DNA of 64,000 nucleotides from Hyunsoonleella aestuarii (lineage in GTDB: Bacteria; Bacteroidota; Bacteroidia; Flavobacteriales; Flavobacteriaceae). Positions 1 through 9,122 of the stretch are shown piece after piece. Under the pieces are notes generated by a model. The model was not told the DNA's origin, did no database searches, and worked only from the letters and a program-made list of their open reading frames with translations. Within the stretch, counting starts at the first letter, position 1, and every line of letters starts with the position of its first letter. The translations under genes and the position numbers were made by a program. The stretch covers positions 2,041,249 to 2,105,248 of the forward strand of contig NZ_VAWB01000001.1 in the NCBI RefSeq assembly GCF_006148925.1, given 5' to 3'.

Positions 1-552
1 GAAAACTTTCAGATGCGGAACACACATAAAACCATTGCACAGTCTGTTGATACACTTTCTGAGATTTTAGAAATAGCCAATAAATCGAATAAAGAAGTTG
101 TAGTTTACATTTCAATGGGCTTTGGAAATCCTTATGGTGATCCTTGGAATGTAGATATTGTTGGAGAGTGGACTGAAAAGCTTGCCCGTATGGGTGTTAA
201 TATTTTATCCCTTAGTGATACAGTTGGCACCTCAAATCCAGAAAGTATCAACTATTTGTTTTCAAATTTAATTCCGCTTTATCCCAATATCGAATTTGGA
301 GCTCATTTACATACAACACCGTCATCATGGTATGAAAAAGTAGATGCTGCCTATAAAGCAGGTTGCTATCGTTTTGACGGAGCTATTCAAGGATTTGGAG
401 GTTGTCCTATGGCTAAAGATGAACTTACTGGTAACATGCCTACAGAAAAATTGTTATCGTATTTTACCTCTAATAAGAATAATAATCTAAATGCACTTAG
501 TTTTGAAAGTGCTTATAATGAAGCTTCAAAGATTTTCAATGAATACCACTAA
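1..552 (+). CDS. Hydroxymethylglutaryl-CoA lyase, C-terminal part (5' truncated by window)
   Basis: This is the C-terminal 183 codons of an HMG-CoA lyase-like TIM-barrel enzyme, which cleaves 3-hydroxy-3-methylglutaryl-CoA to acetyl-CoA and acetoacetate in leucine breakdown. The reading frame is already open at base 1, ahead of the first ATG at base 13, so the true start lies outside. Visible family marks are the metal-binding GAHLHT strand and, near the end, the GFGGCPMAKDELTGN segment, whose Cys matches the active-site-loop cysteine (GGCPYA) of HMG-CoA lyases. Related members of the same superfamily (isopropylmalate or citramalate synthase) lack this GGCP loop, so lyase is preferred. It converges with the TonB receptor gene and ends 11 bases before a bidirectional terminator. 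Confidence 0.85.
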   Translation, partial: ENFQMRNTHKTIAQSVDTLSEILEIANKSNKEVVVYISMGFGNPYGDPWNVDIVGEWTEKLARMGVNILSLSDTVGTSNPESINYLFSNLIPLYPNIEFGAHLHTTPSSWYEKVDAAYKAGCYRFDGAIQGFGGCPMAKDELTGNMPTEKLLSYFTSNKNNNLNALSFESAYNEASKIFNEYH

Positions 553-563
553 ATAAAAAAAAA

Positions 564-588
564 GGTACTGAAACTCAGTACCTTTTTT
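564..588. terminator. Bidirectional intrinsic terminator
   Basis: A perfect 8-bp stem, GGTACTGA (564-571) and TCAGTACC (575-582), has a 3-base loop. It is preceded by a run of nine A and followed by six T, so it would work in both directions. It sits between the convergent HMG-CoA lyase and TonB receptor genes. Confidence 0.9.
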
Positions 589-606
589 AATCTATTAGTT
601 TTATTT

Positions 607-2829
607 TTAGAATCTAAATTCTAGACCTGCATATCCACCAAAAGGATGTCCTGGGCGTAAACCTGCTGGGACTCTAGATACAGCGTATGTTTCATCCAAT
701 AAGTTAATAATATTTCCAGTGATACTTAGGTTTTTATTGATATGGTATTTACCTGAAAAATCTAGAATGAAATTTGAGGTTACACCATTTTCATCTGTAA
801 TCTTCTCTGTTCCTGCTGTTGTTCTAAACGAACCATTAAAACGACCATTTACATTTAGTTCAAATAATTTATTTTCCAACCCTATTGATGCATTAAATTG
901 ATGCTTTGCAATGTATGGTAATTCATCACCTTCAGTAACTTCTCCCCATAAATCGTCATCACTACCAAAACTATTTAAAAACTCGGTATCTGTAAATGTG
1001 TAACCTAATGTAATTGGAAAGCTAAATCTGGTGTTTTTTTCTAATAAATCGTAGTTAAGTAAAACTTCTAAACCTCTAACGGCAACTTCACCTGCATTAA
1101 ATTGATCTAACGATCCAGTACCTCCTGTTGCAGCTAAGTCACTACCTAATAAGTTACTATAATCATTGTAAAAAGCAACAACATCACCCCTTAAGCCTTT
1201 AAAATTAAAGCGAGAACCTAATTCGTAATTTATACTTTCTTCAGAAGTTTGGTCGGGTGAATTTCCCGGAGGTGAAAACCCTTTGTGCACACCACCGTAA
1301 AGCGAAGTGTAAGTATTGAATTTATAATTGAAACCAATTCCAGGAATAAAAATATCGACATTGTTTTCTCTTACTGCTAGGTTTTGACCAGATCTACTAA
1401 AATCTGCGGTACCATAGTCTTCACGTTTTAAGACAATATTTTCGTATCGAATACCAGGAGTTAAAGTTAGCTTATTGTACTTCAGTTTATAAAGGATAGA
1501 TCCTGCAAAGGCATTAGCACTACTAATTCTATTGGCATCACTTCCACCAGGTCCTGCCGAAGTAAGATTCATTTCGCCGTTAATAATGTTGTAGCCATCT
1601 TTCCATTGAAAACGATCCTCTTCATCGTAATGGTAACGCAAACCAATTTCAAGGTCGTGGAATACATTGGTGCCAGCCCAATGTATATCGAATTTAGTTT
1701 GTACACCTTGAGATTTGTATCTTCTGTTGTTTGCTTTTAAAAGAATAGCATCTGCATCAGAGTTTGAACTTCCGTTTACGATAGCAAAATGATCAGGGTA
1801 AGCGCTAGGATCTTCAACAACCGAAGCTATACTAACCTTATCTCCGTTAAAAACAATATCATTAAGCTTATACCAATTTCTTGAGAACCCATTGTAATAA
1901 GCGTCAGTTGTAATTCTAAAGTTTTTAGAAAACTCTAATTCATGGCTAACCGAAAACTGAATATGGTCATTGGTCATTTTATCATCTTGAGAACTTGCAT
2001 ATCTACTTAAAGGTGCCATATCAAAATCCTCCTGAGATAAACCTAAATAGGTTTCATCTGAAACTTCATCAGAGTATTGAAACTTAAAGTTCACTGCTTG
2101 ACGAATAGCAGCTTCAGGATTAGAATTTAATCTAAATTTAGCAACAAAGTCATTTTTGTCAAAACCTGTATCACTGCCATCAGGCAGGTCTTTAAAGCCA
2201 TCAGAATTAAAGTTCAAAAACTCTAAGGAATACCCGAAATTCGTTTTACTATCTCCTAGCTTTGCATGAATTTGCCCCGTGTTAAAGCTTCCGTAACTCG
2301 CCTTTAAGGAACCTTGGAAGTTATTTGGTATTTGCGTACTTACTAAGTTAATAGCGCCACCCGTTGTAAAAGGACCATATTGTATCTGGCTACTTCCTTT
2401 TAAAATTTCAACGGCTTGCATTCTCGCCACAGACGGGAAATAATAGGCTGCAGGAGCACTGTATGGGGCAGGAGCAATTAAAACACCATCTTCCATTACA
2501 GATATTTTGGCACTTCGCTCAGGTGATGTTCCTCTTAAACTTATATTAGGTCTTAACCCGAAGCCATCTTCTTCATAGATGTTTACACCTGGAACAGAGC
2601 GTAAAACACGGTTAATATCGGTATAGTTAAATTTAGCAAGTTCTTCTGGAGAAATATAGTAGGACGAACCAGTTCTATTTTTTGCTTCGTATTTATTTCC
2701 AAAAATAACTTGTGTGCTAATTAGTACTTGATCTAGTTTTTGAATGGAATCTTTTTGTCTTTCTTCTTTCTCTTGAGCAACAATAACACTTGAAAGTAGC
2801 AGTGCGATTAGGGTAAATCTAATTTTCAT
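607..2829 (-). CDS. FecA-like TonB-dependent outer-membrane receptor
   Basis: A 740-residue outer-membrane TonB-dependent receptor, probably for an iron chelate. Residues 1-18 are a signal peptide ending in VAQ. The plug domain (about 50-165) contains RGTSPERS and EDGVLIAPAPYSAP, close to the plug of ferric-dicitrate receptor FecA. The rest is a 22-strand-type barrel that ends in the expected aromatic terminus (LEFRF). Unlike SusC or Oar-type receptors it has no N-terminal carboxypeptidase-regulatory domain and no SusD partner, which fits siderophore or metal uptake rather than glycan uptake. It is a single-gene transcription unit with a well-formed promoter at 2870-2900 and an adjacent palindrome at 2902-2920. 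The exact ligand cannot be read from sequence. Confidence 0.85.
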   Translation of the reverse strand: MKIRFTLIALLLSSVIVAQEKEERQKDSIQKLDQVLISTQVIFGNKYEAKNRTGSSYYISPEELAKFNYTDINRVLRSVPGVNIYEEDGFGLRPNISLRGTSPERSAKISVMEDGVLIAPAPYSAPAAYYFPSVARMQAVEILKGSSQIQYGPFTTGGAINLVSTQIPNNFQGSLKASYGSFNTGQIHAKLGDSKTNFGYSLEFLNFNSDGFKDLPDGSDTGFDKNDFVAKFRLNSNPEAAIRQAVNFKFQYSDEVSDETYLGLSQEDFDMAPLSRYASSQDDKMTNDHIQFSVSHELEFSKNFRITTDAYYNGFSRNWYKLNDIVFNGDKVSIASVVEDPSAYPDHFAIVNGSSNSDADAILLKANNRRYKSQGVQTKFDIHWAGTNVFHDLEIGLRYHYDEEDRFQWKDGYNIINGEMNLTSAGPGGSDANRISSANAFAGSILYKLKYNKLTLTPGIRYENIVLKREDYGTADFSRSGQNLAVRENNVDIFIPGIGFNYKFNTYTSLYGGVHKGFSPPGNSPDQTSEESINYELGSRFNFKGLRGDVVAFYNDYSNLLGSDLAATGGTGSLDQFNAGEVAVRGLEVLLNYDLLEKNTRFSFPITLGYTFTDTEFLNSFGSDDDLWGEVTEGDELPYIAKHQFNASIGLENKLFELNVNGRFNGSFRTTAGTEKITDENGVTSNFILDFSGKYHINKNLSITGNIINLLDETYAVSRVPAGLRPGHPFGGYAGLEFRF

Positions 2830-2869
2830 TTTATTTAGACTGATTAAAAATAACGATTTATTTCGCAGG

Positions 2870-2900
2870 CAAAAATAACAATGAATTTTACTTTGACAAA
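2870..2900 (-). promoter_or_regulatory. Bacteroidota-type promoter of the TonB receptor gene
   Basis: On the minus strand, TTTG (2900-2897) is followed by exactly 19 bases and then TATTTTTG (2877-2870), matching the Bacteroidota consensus TTTG-N17-23-TAnnTTTG. The predicted transcript would start near 2863, about 33 bases before the ATG. Confidence 0.75.
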
Positions 2901-2901
2901 G

Positions 2902-2920
2902 TTTATTTAGAATAAATAAA
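2902..2920. promoter_or_regulatory. 19-bp palindrome next to the TonB receptor promoter (candidate operator)
   Basis: TTTATTTA (2902-2909) and TAAATAAA (2913-2920) form a perfect inverted repeat around GAA, directly upstream of the -33 box of the FecA-like gene. The 12-mer TATTTAGAATAA inside it recurs in inverted orientation at 2987-2998, ahead of guaB. An A/T-rich palindrome beside an iron-type receptor suggests a Fur-like operator, but this is inference and AT-rich DNA makes such palindromes fairly easy to find. Confidence 0.4.
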
Positions 2921-2998
2921 AATAAAATTTATACCATATTGACTATGAGTTTTTTAGGTAAATCAATTTTTTGTTTGGTGTTTATATTATTCTAAATA

Positions 2999-3033
2999 TT
3001 TGACAAGTAGTCTCTAAAAAATGTGTAAATTTG
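2999..3033 (+). promoter_or_regulatory. Promoter of guaB
   Basis: TTTG (2999-3002), 23 bases, then TAAATTTG (3026-3033) matches the Bacteroidota promoter pattern at its upper spacing limit. Transcription would begin near 3040. This excludes the in-frame upstream ATG at 3021 and supports the start at 3060. Confidence 0.6.
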
Positions 3034-3036
3034 CAC

Positions 3037-3056
3037 GCAATTATAATTGTAATTGC
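3037..3056 (+). promoter_or_regulatory. Inverted repeat in the guaB leader
   Basis: GCAATTA (3037-3043) and TAATTGC (3050-3056) pair perfectly with a 6-base loop and end three bases before the guaB start codon. In RNA it would form a weak AU-rich hairpin; as DNA it could be an operator. No purine riboswitch core was recognised. Confidence 0.3.
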
Positions 3057-3059
3057 AAC

Positions 3060-4532
3060 ATGACTGCACATCAAAATAAAATAGTAGGCGAGGGTCTTAC
3101 TTACGACGACGTCTTATTAGTTCCTGCTTTTTCCGAAGTCCTTCCAAGAGAAGTTAATATTCAAACAAAATTTACACGTAACATTACTATTAATGTACCT
3201 GTTATTTCGGCTGCCATGGATACCGTAACCGAAAGTAAAATGGCAATTGCCATGGCTCAAGAAGGCGGTATAGGTGTATTGCACAAGAATATGGCTATTG
3301 AAGCGCAAGCGGCAAAGGTTAAAAAGGTAAAGCGTGCAGAAAGTGGTATGATTATAGATCCGGTAACGTTACCCCTTAAAGCAAAGGTTAAACATGCTAA
3401 GAAATACATGGCGGAATATAGTATTGGTGGTATTCCAATTGTTGATGATGAAGGTGTATTAAAAGGTATAGTTACTAATAGAGATTTACGTTTCGAACAC
3501 GATAATAAACGCCCTATTGTTGAGGTTATGACCAGTGAAAATTTGGTAACTGCAGCAGTGGGAACGTCTTTACAAGATGCAGAAAAAATCTTGCAACAAC
3601 ATAAGATAGAAAAACTTCTTATAGTTGATGATAATTTTAAGTTATCGGGTTTAATTACCTTTAGAGATATCACAAAGTTAAGTCAAAAACCTAACGCTAA
3701 TAAAGATAAATATGGACGTTTGCGCGTAGCAGCTGCTATTGGAGTAACTGGAGATGCAGTAGACCGAGCAGAAGCTTTAGTAAAAGCAGGTGTTGATGCC
3801 GTTGTTATTGATACAGCGCATGGACATACTAAAGGTGTGGTAAGTGTTTTGAAAGAAGTTAAGTCTAAGTTTCCAGATTTAGATGTTATTGTTGGAAATA
3901 TAGCAACAGGTGCAGCGGCAAAATACTTAGTAGAAGCTGGAGCAGATGCTGTAAAAGTAGGTATTGGTCCAGGGTCAATTTGTACGACTCGTGTGGTTGC
4001 AGGTGTTGGTTTTCCCCAGTTCTCGGCAGTATTAGAAGTAGCTGCAGCTATAAAAGGTACTGGTGTTCCTGTAATTGCAGATGGTGGTATTCGGTATACA
4101 GGTGATATTCCAAAAGCTATTGCAGCTGGAGCAGATACAGTGATGTTAGGATCACTTTTGGCCGGAACTAAAGAGTCTCCTGGTGAAACCATTATTTACG
4201 AAGGAAGAAAATTTAAGTCTTACCGAGGAATGGGTTCTGTGGAAGCCATGAAGGAAGGAAGTAAAGACCGCTATTTCCAAGATGTTGAAGACGATATTAA
4301 AAAATTAGTACCAGAAGGCATTGTGGGTCGCGTACCATATAAAGGCGATTTATACGAAAGCATCCACCAATTTATTGGAGGTTTACGCGCAGGCATGGGA
4401 TACTGTGGGGCCAAGGATATTGCAACACTAAAAGAAAATGGGCAGTTTGTAAAAATTACTGCTAGTGGTATTAACGAAAGCCACCCACACGATGTAACCA
4501 TTACGAAAGAATCCCCTAATTATTCGAGGTAG
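3060..4532 (+). CDS. guaB: Inosine-5'-monophosphate dehydrogenase
   Basis: Oxidises IMP to XMP with NAD+, the committed step of GMP synthesis. The 490-residue length is standard. Residues 1-90 begin the TIM barrel ([19 protein letters not shown]). Two CBS domains occupy about 96-205, and the catalytic loop GPGSICTTR carries the nucleophile Cys308. It is followed by the [10 protein letters not shown] phosphate-binding segment and the SYRGMGS and GRVPYKG flap. The ATG at 3060 is chosen over the in-frame ATG at 3021 because the promoter -7 box overlaps the earlier codon and family proteins begin near this Met. It stands alone: the next gene is a convergent accessory glycosidase. Confidence 0.97.
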   Translation: MTAHQNKIVGEGLTYDDVLLVPAFSEVLPREVNIQTKFTRNITINVPVISAAMDTVTESKMAIAMAQEGGIGVLHKNMAIEAQAAKVKKVKRAESGMIIDPVTLPLKAKVKHAKKYMAEYSIGGIPIVDDEGVLKGIVTNRDLRFEHDNKRPIVEVMTSENLVTAAVGTSLQDAEKILQQHKIEKLLIVDDNFKLSGLITFRDITKLSQKPNANKDKYGRLRVAAAIGVTGDAVDRAEALVKAGVDAVVIDTAHGHTKGVVSVLKEVKSKFPDLDVIVGNIATGAAAKYLVEAGADAVKVGIGPGSICTTRVVAGVGFPQFSAVLEVAAAIKGTGVPVIADGGIRYTGDIPKAIAAGADTVMLGSLLAGTKESPGETIIYEGRKFKSYRGMGSVEAMKEGSKDRYFQDVEDDIKKLVPEGIVGRVPYKGDLYESIHQFIGGLRAGMGYCGAKDIATLKENGQFVKITASGINESHPHDVTITKESPNYSR

Positions 4533-4551
4533 GTTTGTTTGAGACGAGAGT

Positions 4552-4618
4552 GTAGCTGCAGTGTAATGTAAAGCGAATGCGAACATTGATAGCCACACAT
4601 TGTTGCAGTCAGTTTTTT
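4552..4618. repeat. Short structured element and likely guaB terminator, possible remnant of the cassette-type element
   Basis: A stem is formed by GCTGCA...AATGT (4555-4569) and ACATTGTTGCAGTCAG (4597-4612), followed by six T (4613-4618). The right arm reads TTGTTGCAGTCAG-T6. This resembles the right end of the element at 10873-11013 (GTTGTTGGCTGTAG followed by T7), so it may be a shortened member of that family that also terminates guaB. The similarity is modest. Confidence 0.45.
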
Positions 4619-4620
4619 CT

Positions 4621-6576
4621 TTATTTTATATATTTAATTCCAAAACCAAAGCGAAAAAGTGGATTCTCACTATCATATGGAACATCCGTTTTTTGATTGG
4701 CAACAGCTTCCATGGATGATGGTAATTCAAAAGGTAATTTACCCTCTGGGGAAGTATTTCCAAATAGCACTTCACAAACCGACTTATCGCTAGCCCCAAA
4801 ATCTGCGATCAATACTTTTGATCTATTGGCGATCTCTGGAATAACAGCAGGACGATCCAAATAAATATTTACTATAGTGGGAACTGTTTTGAGTAATTGA
4901 AGGATTTTTTCTTTTTCTTCTCTTTTAAAATCCAAATCGCCATGATGGAAACCTCTGGCTATAAAATTGTTGGTTTCAACAGGATACCAAGGCGTATTCA
5001 ATCTTATGATGGCAAAATCAGCTTCTTCAGGAGTATTTACGACAGTTGCATATTCGGAAACAATAGTACTATCCATGTTTTCTATATAAATTTTCAGGTT
5101 ATTTATGGAAAGAGGTAAAGTCGAACCATCATTTTTCAACAAAGTCATTGACCTTTGCTGACTTTGTATCCCTAATTGAACAAATTCTTCTTTACCAACA
5201 ATTTCATTAACCTTTGATTCATCAACAAAAGGATTATCAAAAAGACCTAATTGGAATTTTTGCCGAAGCAATCTTTTTATAGAGGTATCGATGCGTTCTT
5301 CTGAGAGTTTTCCATCTTTAACTAATTGTATCACTAATTCTGGACGAGCCTCTCCTCCAAATTGATCACAACCCGCTTCAATGATCTTCAATGTTCTGTC
5401 AACTTCACTCAAATGTTCTACGCCCCATGCTCTTGCTGGCCAAACAACATCAGGCCCTAAGGGAACATCAGTAATGCAGCCCCAGTCTGCACATACAATT
5501 CCCTCAAAATTATATTTTTTACGAAGCAATTCCGTTATTATCATTTTATTAAAAGACATAGCCACATCTTCATCAGTTTGCCCTACCGGAATGCCATAAT
5601 AAGGCATAATTGCGGAAGTGTTTGCTTCAAACGCAGCTTCGAAAGGGATGAGGTGATAGTCAAAATTTTCGCCTGGATAAATTTGACCTTGCTGAAATTC
5701 AAAGTGAGGATCCAAACCATTCTTTTGAGGTCCGCCTCCAGGAAAATGTTTGGTCATGCATGCGATACCATTTTCTGATAGTGACTTACCACCCTGCATC
5801 ACTTCAATATAAGTTTTTGCAAGTTTTGCAGAAAGCTTGGCGTCTTCACCAAAACCTCCATTAATTCTTGGCCACCTTGGTTCAGTTGCTAGGTCGATTT
5901 GAGGATGCAATGCTTCTCGAATTCCCACTGCCAAATATTCCTGACGGACGATTTCAGCAAAATCATTCATTAATTTTTCATCACCGATAGCTGCTAATCC
6001 AGTCGTCTCACAAAATTGGGAAAACCCGCGGGCATCCAATGAAAAAATATTTTTACTGAAATGATGACGAGGGTCAGAAGCAATGGTTACTGGTATTCCT
6101 AAGCGAGTTTTTTCTGCATATTGCTGAAGTTTATTATACCATGTGGCAATGGTGTGTACATTATCAGGTAATCCCCATACATTAAAATGATTCATCAATG
6201 ATTCATCAATATTCTGTATAGCTGGTGGCCTTCTGGCCGCCGGCCCTGTCACACCTTTTTTACTTTCCAATGTTCCGTCTTCGCTTACGGGAGCACCGTC
6301 GATGAACATCATTCCTGCTTTTTCCTTTAAATTCATTTGACTCATTAAATCTTTGATTCTTGCTTCGATTGGCTGGTTGATGTCTTCGTAAATATCAAGT
6401 TTCCCGTTGTTATTCAAGTCTCTATAAACACGACCTGCTATTTCTGTTTTTACACTTGATTTTTCAAGAGCTATCGCTGGAATTTTTCTGTTACCTGTAA
6501 TTTGATTTAGGTTTTGACATCCTATATTTATTGATAGGAAAGCCGACATTATATAGTATACCTTAATTTTACTCAT
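4621..6576 (-). CDS. Glycoside hydrolase family 3 protein (beta-glucosidase type)
   Basis: A 651-residue exported GH3 enzyme that would release sugars from the non-reducing end of beta-linked glycans. Residues 1-20 look like a signal peptide ending at Cys20 (NIGC, an imperfect lipobox). Residues 50-66 hold a Ca-loop-like DLNNNGKLDIYED. The GH3 (alpha/beta)8 domain covers about 75-430, with the KHFPGGG motif at 276-282 and the nucleophile Asp364 in VCADWG. The C-terminal GH3 alpha/beta sandwich carries LLKNDGSTLPL and the closing FGFGIKY. It has no SusC/SusD neighbours and no other CAZyme nearby, so it is not part of a typical polysaccharide utilisation locus. Structured elements flank it at 4552-4618 and 6600-6735, suggesting it was acquired as a single-gene unit. 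The substrate is not predictable. Confidence 0.88.
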   Translation of the reverse strand: MSKIKVYYIMSAFLSINIGCQNLNQITGNRKIPAIALEKSSVKTEIAGRVYRDLNNNGKLDIYEDINQPIEARIKDLMSQMNLKEKAGMMFIDGAPVSEDGTLESKKGVTGPAARRPPAIQNIDESLMNHFNVWGLPDNVHTIATWYNKLQQYAEKTRLGIPVTIASDPRHHFSKNIFSLDARGFSQFCETTGLAAIGDEKLMNDFAEIVRQEYLAVGIREALHPQIDLATEPRWPRINGGFGEDAKLSAKLAKTYIEVMQGGKSLSENGIACMTKHFPGGGPQKNGLDPHFEFQQGQIYPGENFDYHLIPFEAAFEANTSAIMPYYGIPVGQTDEDVAMSFNKMIITELLRKKYNFEGIVCADWGCITDVPLGPDVVWPARAWGVEHLSEVDRTLKIIEAGCDQFGGEARPELVIQLVKDGKLSEERIDTSIKRLLRQKFQLGLFDNPFVDESKVNEIVGKEEFVQLGIQSQQRSMTLLKNDGSTLPLSINNLKIYIENMDSTIVSEYATVVNTPEEADFAIIRLNTPWYPVETNNFIARGFHHGDLDFKREEKEKILQLLKTVPTIVNIYLDRPAVIPEIANRSKVLIADFGASDKSVCEVLFGNTSPEGKLPFELPSSMEAVANQKTDVPYDSENPLFRFGFGIKYIK

Positions 6577-6599
6577 ATGGCATTTTTTTTCTTTTAATT

Positions 6600-6735
6600 G
6601 ACTGTAACGTTTAGTATAATAGAAGTAGCGGAAAAAAAGCTACCATCTTTCTGATAGAAAGATACTGAATTAAAACAAAAAACGGTTCAAGTTTATACCT
6701 AAACCGCTATTGCTTTTATACCTTGTTGTAGCCAG
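6600..6735. repeat. Cassette-type structured element (copy 2)
   Basis: About 136 bases with nested inverted repeats. The outer arms are TATAATAGAAGTAGCG (6615-6630) and CGCTATTGCTTTTATA (6705-6720), which match at 13 of 16 positions when one is inverted. Inner perfect hairpins are GTAGC/GCTAC (6625-6643) and ATCTTTC/GAAAGAT with a 5-base loop (6645-6663). The ends read CTGTAACG and CTTGTTGTAGCCAG, similar to the ends of the copy at 10873-11013. The fold order is the same in both copies although the stem sequences differ. Confidence 0.6.
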
Positions 6736-6775
6736 TTAATTTGTTGAATCAGTTGCTTGTGGCATTTCAGAGCCT

Positions 6776-9013
6776 TTATTCCTTTAAAATTTTACCTGAA
6801 TAAATTTTATCTTCACTTTCAATCTTTAAGAAATACATACCACTAGTCAAGAATGAAATATCAATCTGTTTTTTGTTGTTCACTTCAAGAATCAATTTAC
6901 TGTTAATATCAAATAACTTAGCTTTAAAGCTTTCATCTAATTTAATGTTTACAACATCGTTAACTGGATTGGGATAAAAGGAAACCACATTATTTGATAG
7001 TTCCTCAATTCCTAGTGAAGCACTAGGTGTTGCAGTAGTAATATCATACACACTAAATTCACCTGAAGCTCGAACTTTAATCGCAAACTCATAAGTTGTG
7101 TTATTTACTAAATTGGTTATAGTTGTTGCAGTTTGATTTGGGTCTTGAATAACTTGTGAATTATCATAATCGGGGCTTCCATCTACTTTCCATACCAATA
7201 AATAACTTTCAAAGTTACGTCCACCTAAAACAGGAAGATTCCATGAAAGTGCTACTTGTTGATCTCCTGGTGTCGCAGTTAGCGTAGGAGTTTCCAAGCT
7301 TCCAAATGGCGTGCCTAATACAATATTACTGTAAGGGCCATTCTCTTCAGATCCGCCATTGTTATATATAGCTCTTACTTTAAAGTCATATTCAGTACCA
7401 TTTGTTAGTCCAGAAACTGTTGCTGTCAGGTTAGGTAGATCGACTGTAACCGTACTTGGACTCCCCCCTCCCGCTTCTGAATAGGTAACTTCATATCTTA
7501 GAATAGGTAAATTATTATGATGTAGTGGTTCATTCCAGTTTAAGGTTCCTGAGCCATCACCTGTAGAAGTTAGACTTAAAAGCGGAGCTAGTGCCAATTG
7601 AATGGCGCCAATATCACGAAAACCATTCGCATCAAACCTATCATTACCTAATGCATCAACAGTTATTGGTGAGCCTGTAATAGGGTTGATTAAGGGAGTG
7701 TTAATCACGTCAATTAAAACACCTGAGACATCAGGGTTTAGTAATTCGGTATCAAGATAAGCAGTAGTCGTATTTACTTGTGGTACAAAACCAGGTAAGG
7801 CTGTGATTAAATTTGGCTGTGTAGTAATGGTCTGTAAAGCATTAGCATCTTGACTCGCTGAAGGTTCTATCCATGTCTTGTCATCAGCGGTAATTCCCGT
7901 CCCTTCTAAGGTGGGTATGATTATCCCTGAGGTTTCTGGAAAATTGAAGCCAACAGCAGATTCAGTTAGATTGATACTACCGGTACCACTGTTATGAATA
8001 AGCGATGTAAAAGGGTAATTTAAACATTCTGTATTACAACTATTTGCATTCCACCTTATAGAGGATGAAATAATGTTCATAGGTCCACTTGAATTATTCA
8101 CAATACGTTCACCATATCTTACATTAGTTCCATCCGCAAACGTAAATGTAGAGTTAACAATATTTGTAAGATTAGTACTACCAAGTATTCGTATCCCTCC
8201 AGCATTCATAAATCTGGAGCTAACAATGTTTACGGTAGAAGATGATGCGCCAATCCAAGATATCGCGCTTTTCGTTTCTTGAAAATTTAAATCGTAAAAC
8301 ACACTGTTTTCAATAGTTAAGTTTCCTGCATTTGCATCCGTGAGAATGGCAGCATTACCATCTGGTTCATCATTCCAATTCTCAATTTGGAGAAATGTTG
8401 AGTTTTTTATTGACAAGGATGCACCAACAAAAACAGAGATCATTGCATCACCATTCGCGGTACAATTTAGGGTAGACCATATGTCTTGTGCCTTGAAATT
8501 TTCCAAATTTAAAGTTGCATAGTCAGCTACTTTTCCTATAGAATTAAATTGTTTAATAGTAAGGTCTTTAATGGTTACTTCTATACCTGAATTATCAATA
8601 TTACTAGTTCCAACCTTTAAAAAGTTTGGCATTCTAAACACAATTTGTGTACTTCCTATACTTGCAGGACAAGCTCCTAATGGATTTGAGGTTCCATTAG
8701 CGGCTATCCACCATTGCTTTCCATTAATAACACTCCCATTACCTTCAATTATCACAGATTCGTTAATTATTGCCATGTCGGGATTAGCAAGTGTAAAATC
8801 CGGAAAAATGGCATTTACATTTAAACCGGGAGTGAATTCAATAGTGTCCTCACCAGGATTAGCATTAGCATCCAGTATGGCCTGAAGAAATGAACCTGGG
8901 CCTTCTATTTCAGTTGATGTTACCGTAAATGTTGTTTGTGAAAACCCATAGTTTGCTATACTAATGATTAAAACAAAAATTATCTTATTAGATTTTAGAA
9001 TAATTGTTTTCAT
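6776..9013 (-). CDS. T9SS-secreted beta-helix / fibronectin III surface protein
   Basis: A 745-residue secreted protein. It starts with a signal peptide (1-25, ending YGFSQ). Residues about 26-460 look like a right-handed parallel beta-helix: a TFTVTSTEIEGPGSFLQAI opening typical of CSLREA/choice-of-anchor repeats, then many ITIENS- and NIVSSS-like rungs. Two fibronectin type III domains follow (about 480-565 and 570-660, containing YEFAIKVRA). The last 70 residues are a type A T9SS sorting domain with FYPNPVND and a final KILKE. It would be exported through the type IX system and anchored or released at the surface. It is divergently arranged with the membrane-bound AraC-type regulator (109 bases apart), which may control it. 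The ligand or substrate is unknown. Confidence 0.8.
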   Translation of the reverse strand: MKTIILKSNKIIFVLIISIANYGFSQTTFTVTSTEIEGPGSFLQAILDANANPGEDTIEFTPGLNVNAIFPDFTLANPDMAIINESVIIEGNGSVINGKQWWIAANGTSNPLGACPASIGSTQIVFRMPNFLKVGTSNIDNSGIEVTIKDLTIKQFNSIGKVADYATLNLENFKAQDIWSTLNCTANGDAMISVFVGASLSIKNSTFLQIENWNDEPDGNAAILTDANAGNLTIENSVFYDLNFQETKSAISWIGASSSTVNIVSSRFMNAGGIRILGSTNLTNIVNSTFTFADGTNVRYGERIVNNSSGPMNIISSSIRWNANSCNTECLNYPFTSLIHNSGTGSINLTESAVGFNFPETSGIIIPTLEGTGITADDKTWIEPSASQDANALQTITTQPNLITALPGFVPQVNTTTAYLDTELLNPDVSGVLIDVINTPLINPITGSPITVDALGNDRFDANGFRDIGAIQLALAPLLSLTSTGDGSGTLNWNEPLHHNNLPILRYEVTYSEAGGGSPSTVTVDLPNLTATVSGLTNGTEYDFKVRAIYNNGGSEENGPYSNIVLGTPFGSLETPTLTATPGDQQVALSWNLPVLGGRNFESYLLVWKVDGSPDYDNSQVIQDPNQTATTITNLVNNTTYEFAIKVRASGEFSVYDITTATPSASLGIEELSNNVVSFYPNPVNDVVNIKLDESFKAKLFDINSKLILEVNNKKQIDISFLTSGMYFLKIESEDKIYSGKILKE

Positions 9014-9122
9014 AGAATACTTTTTTAGTAAAGCAATTTTATAAACTTATATTTAAATAATAGTTAAAGCATTTATTCTTATATTTATTTTCTTTTAGAT
9101 AATATTTATAAAATTTTAAAAA

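Noticed and set aside
3021..3059. Alternative upstream ATG of guaB adding 13 residues
   Set aside because: The promoter -7 box TAAATTTG (3026-3033) overlaps it, and the extra residues do not resemble IMP dehydrogenases.
3683..4192. Long open frame antisense to guaB
   Set aside because: It is a mirror of a well-conserved coding frame, with low-complexity composition and no family resemblance. Similar antisense frames elsewhere were dropped for the same reason.
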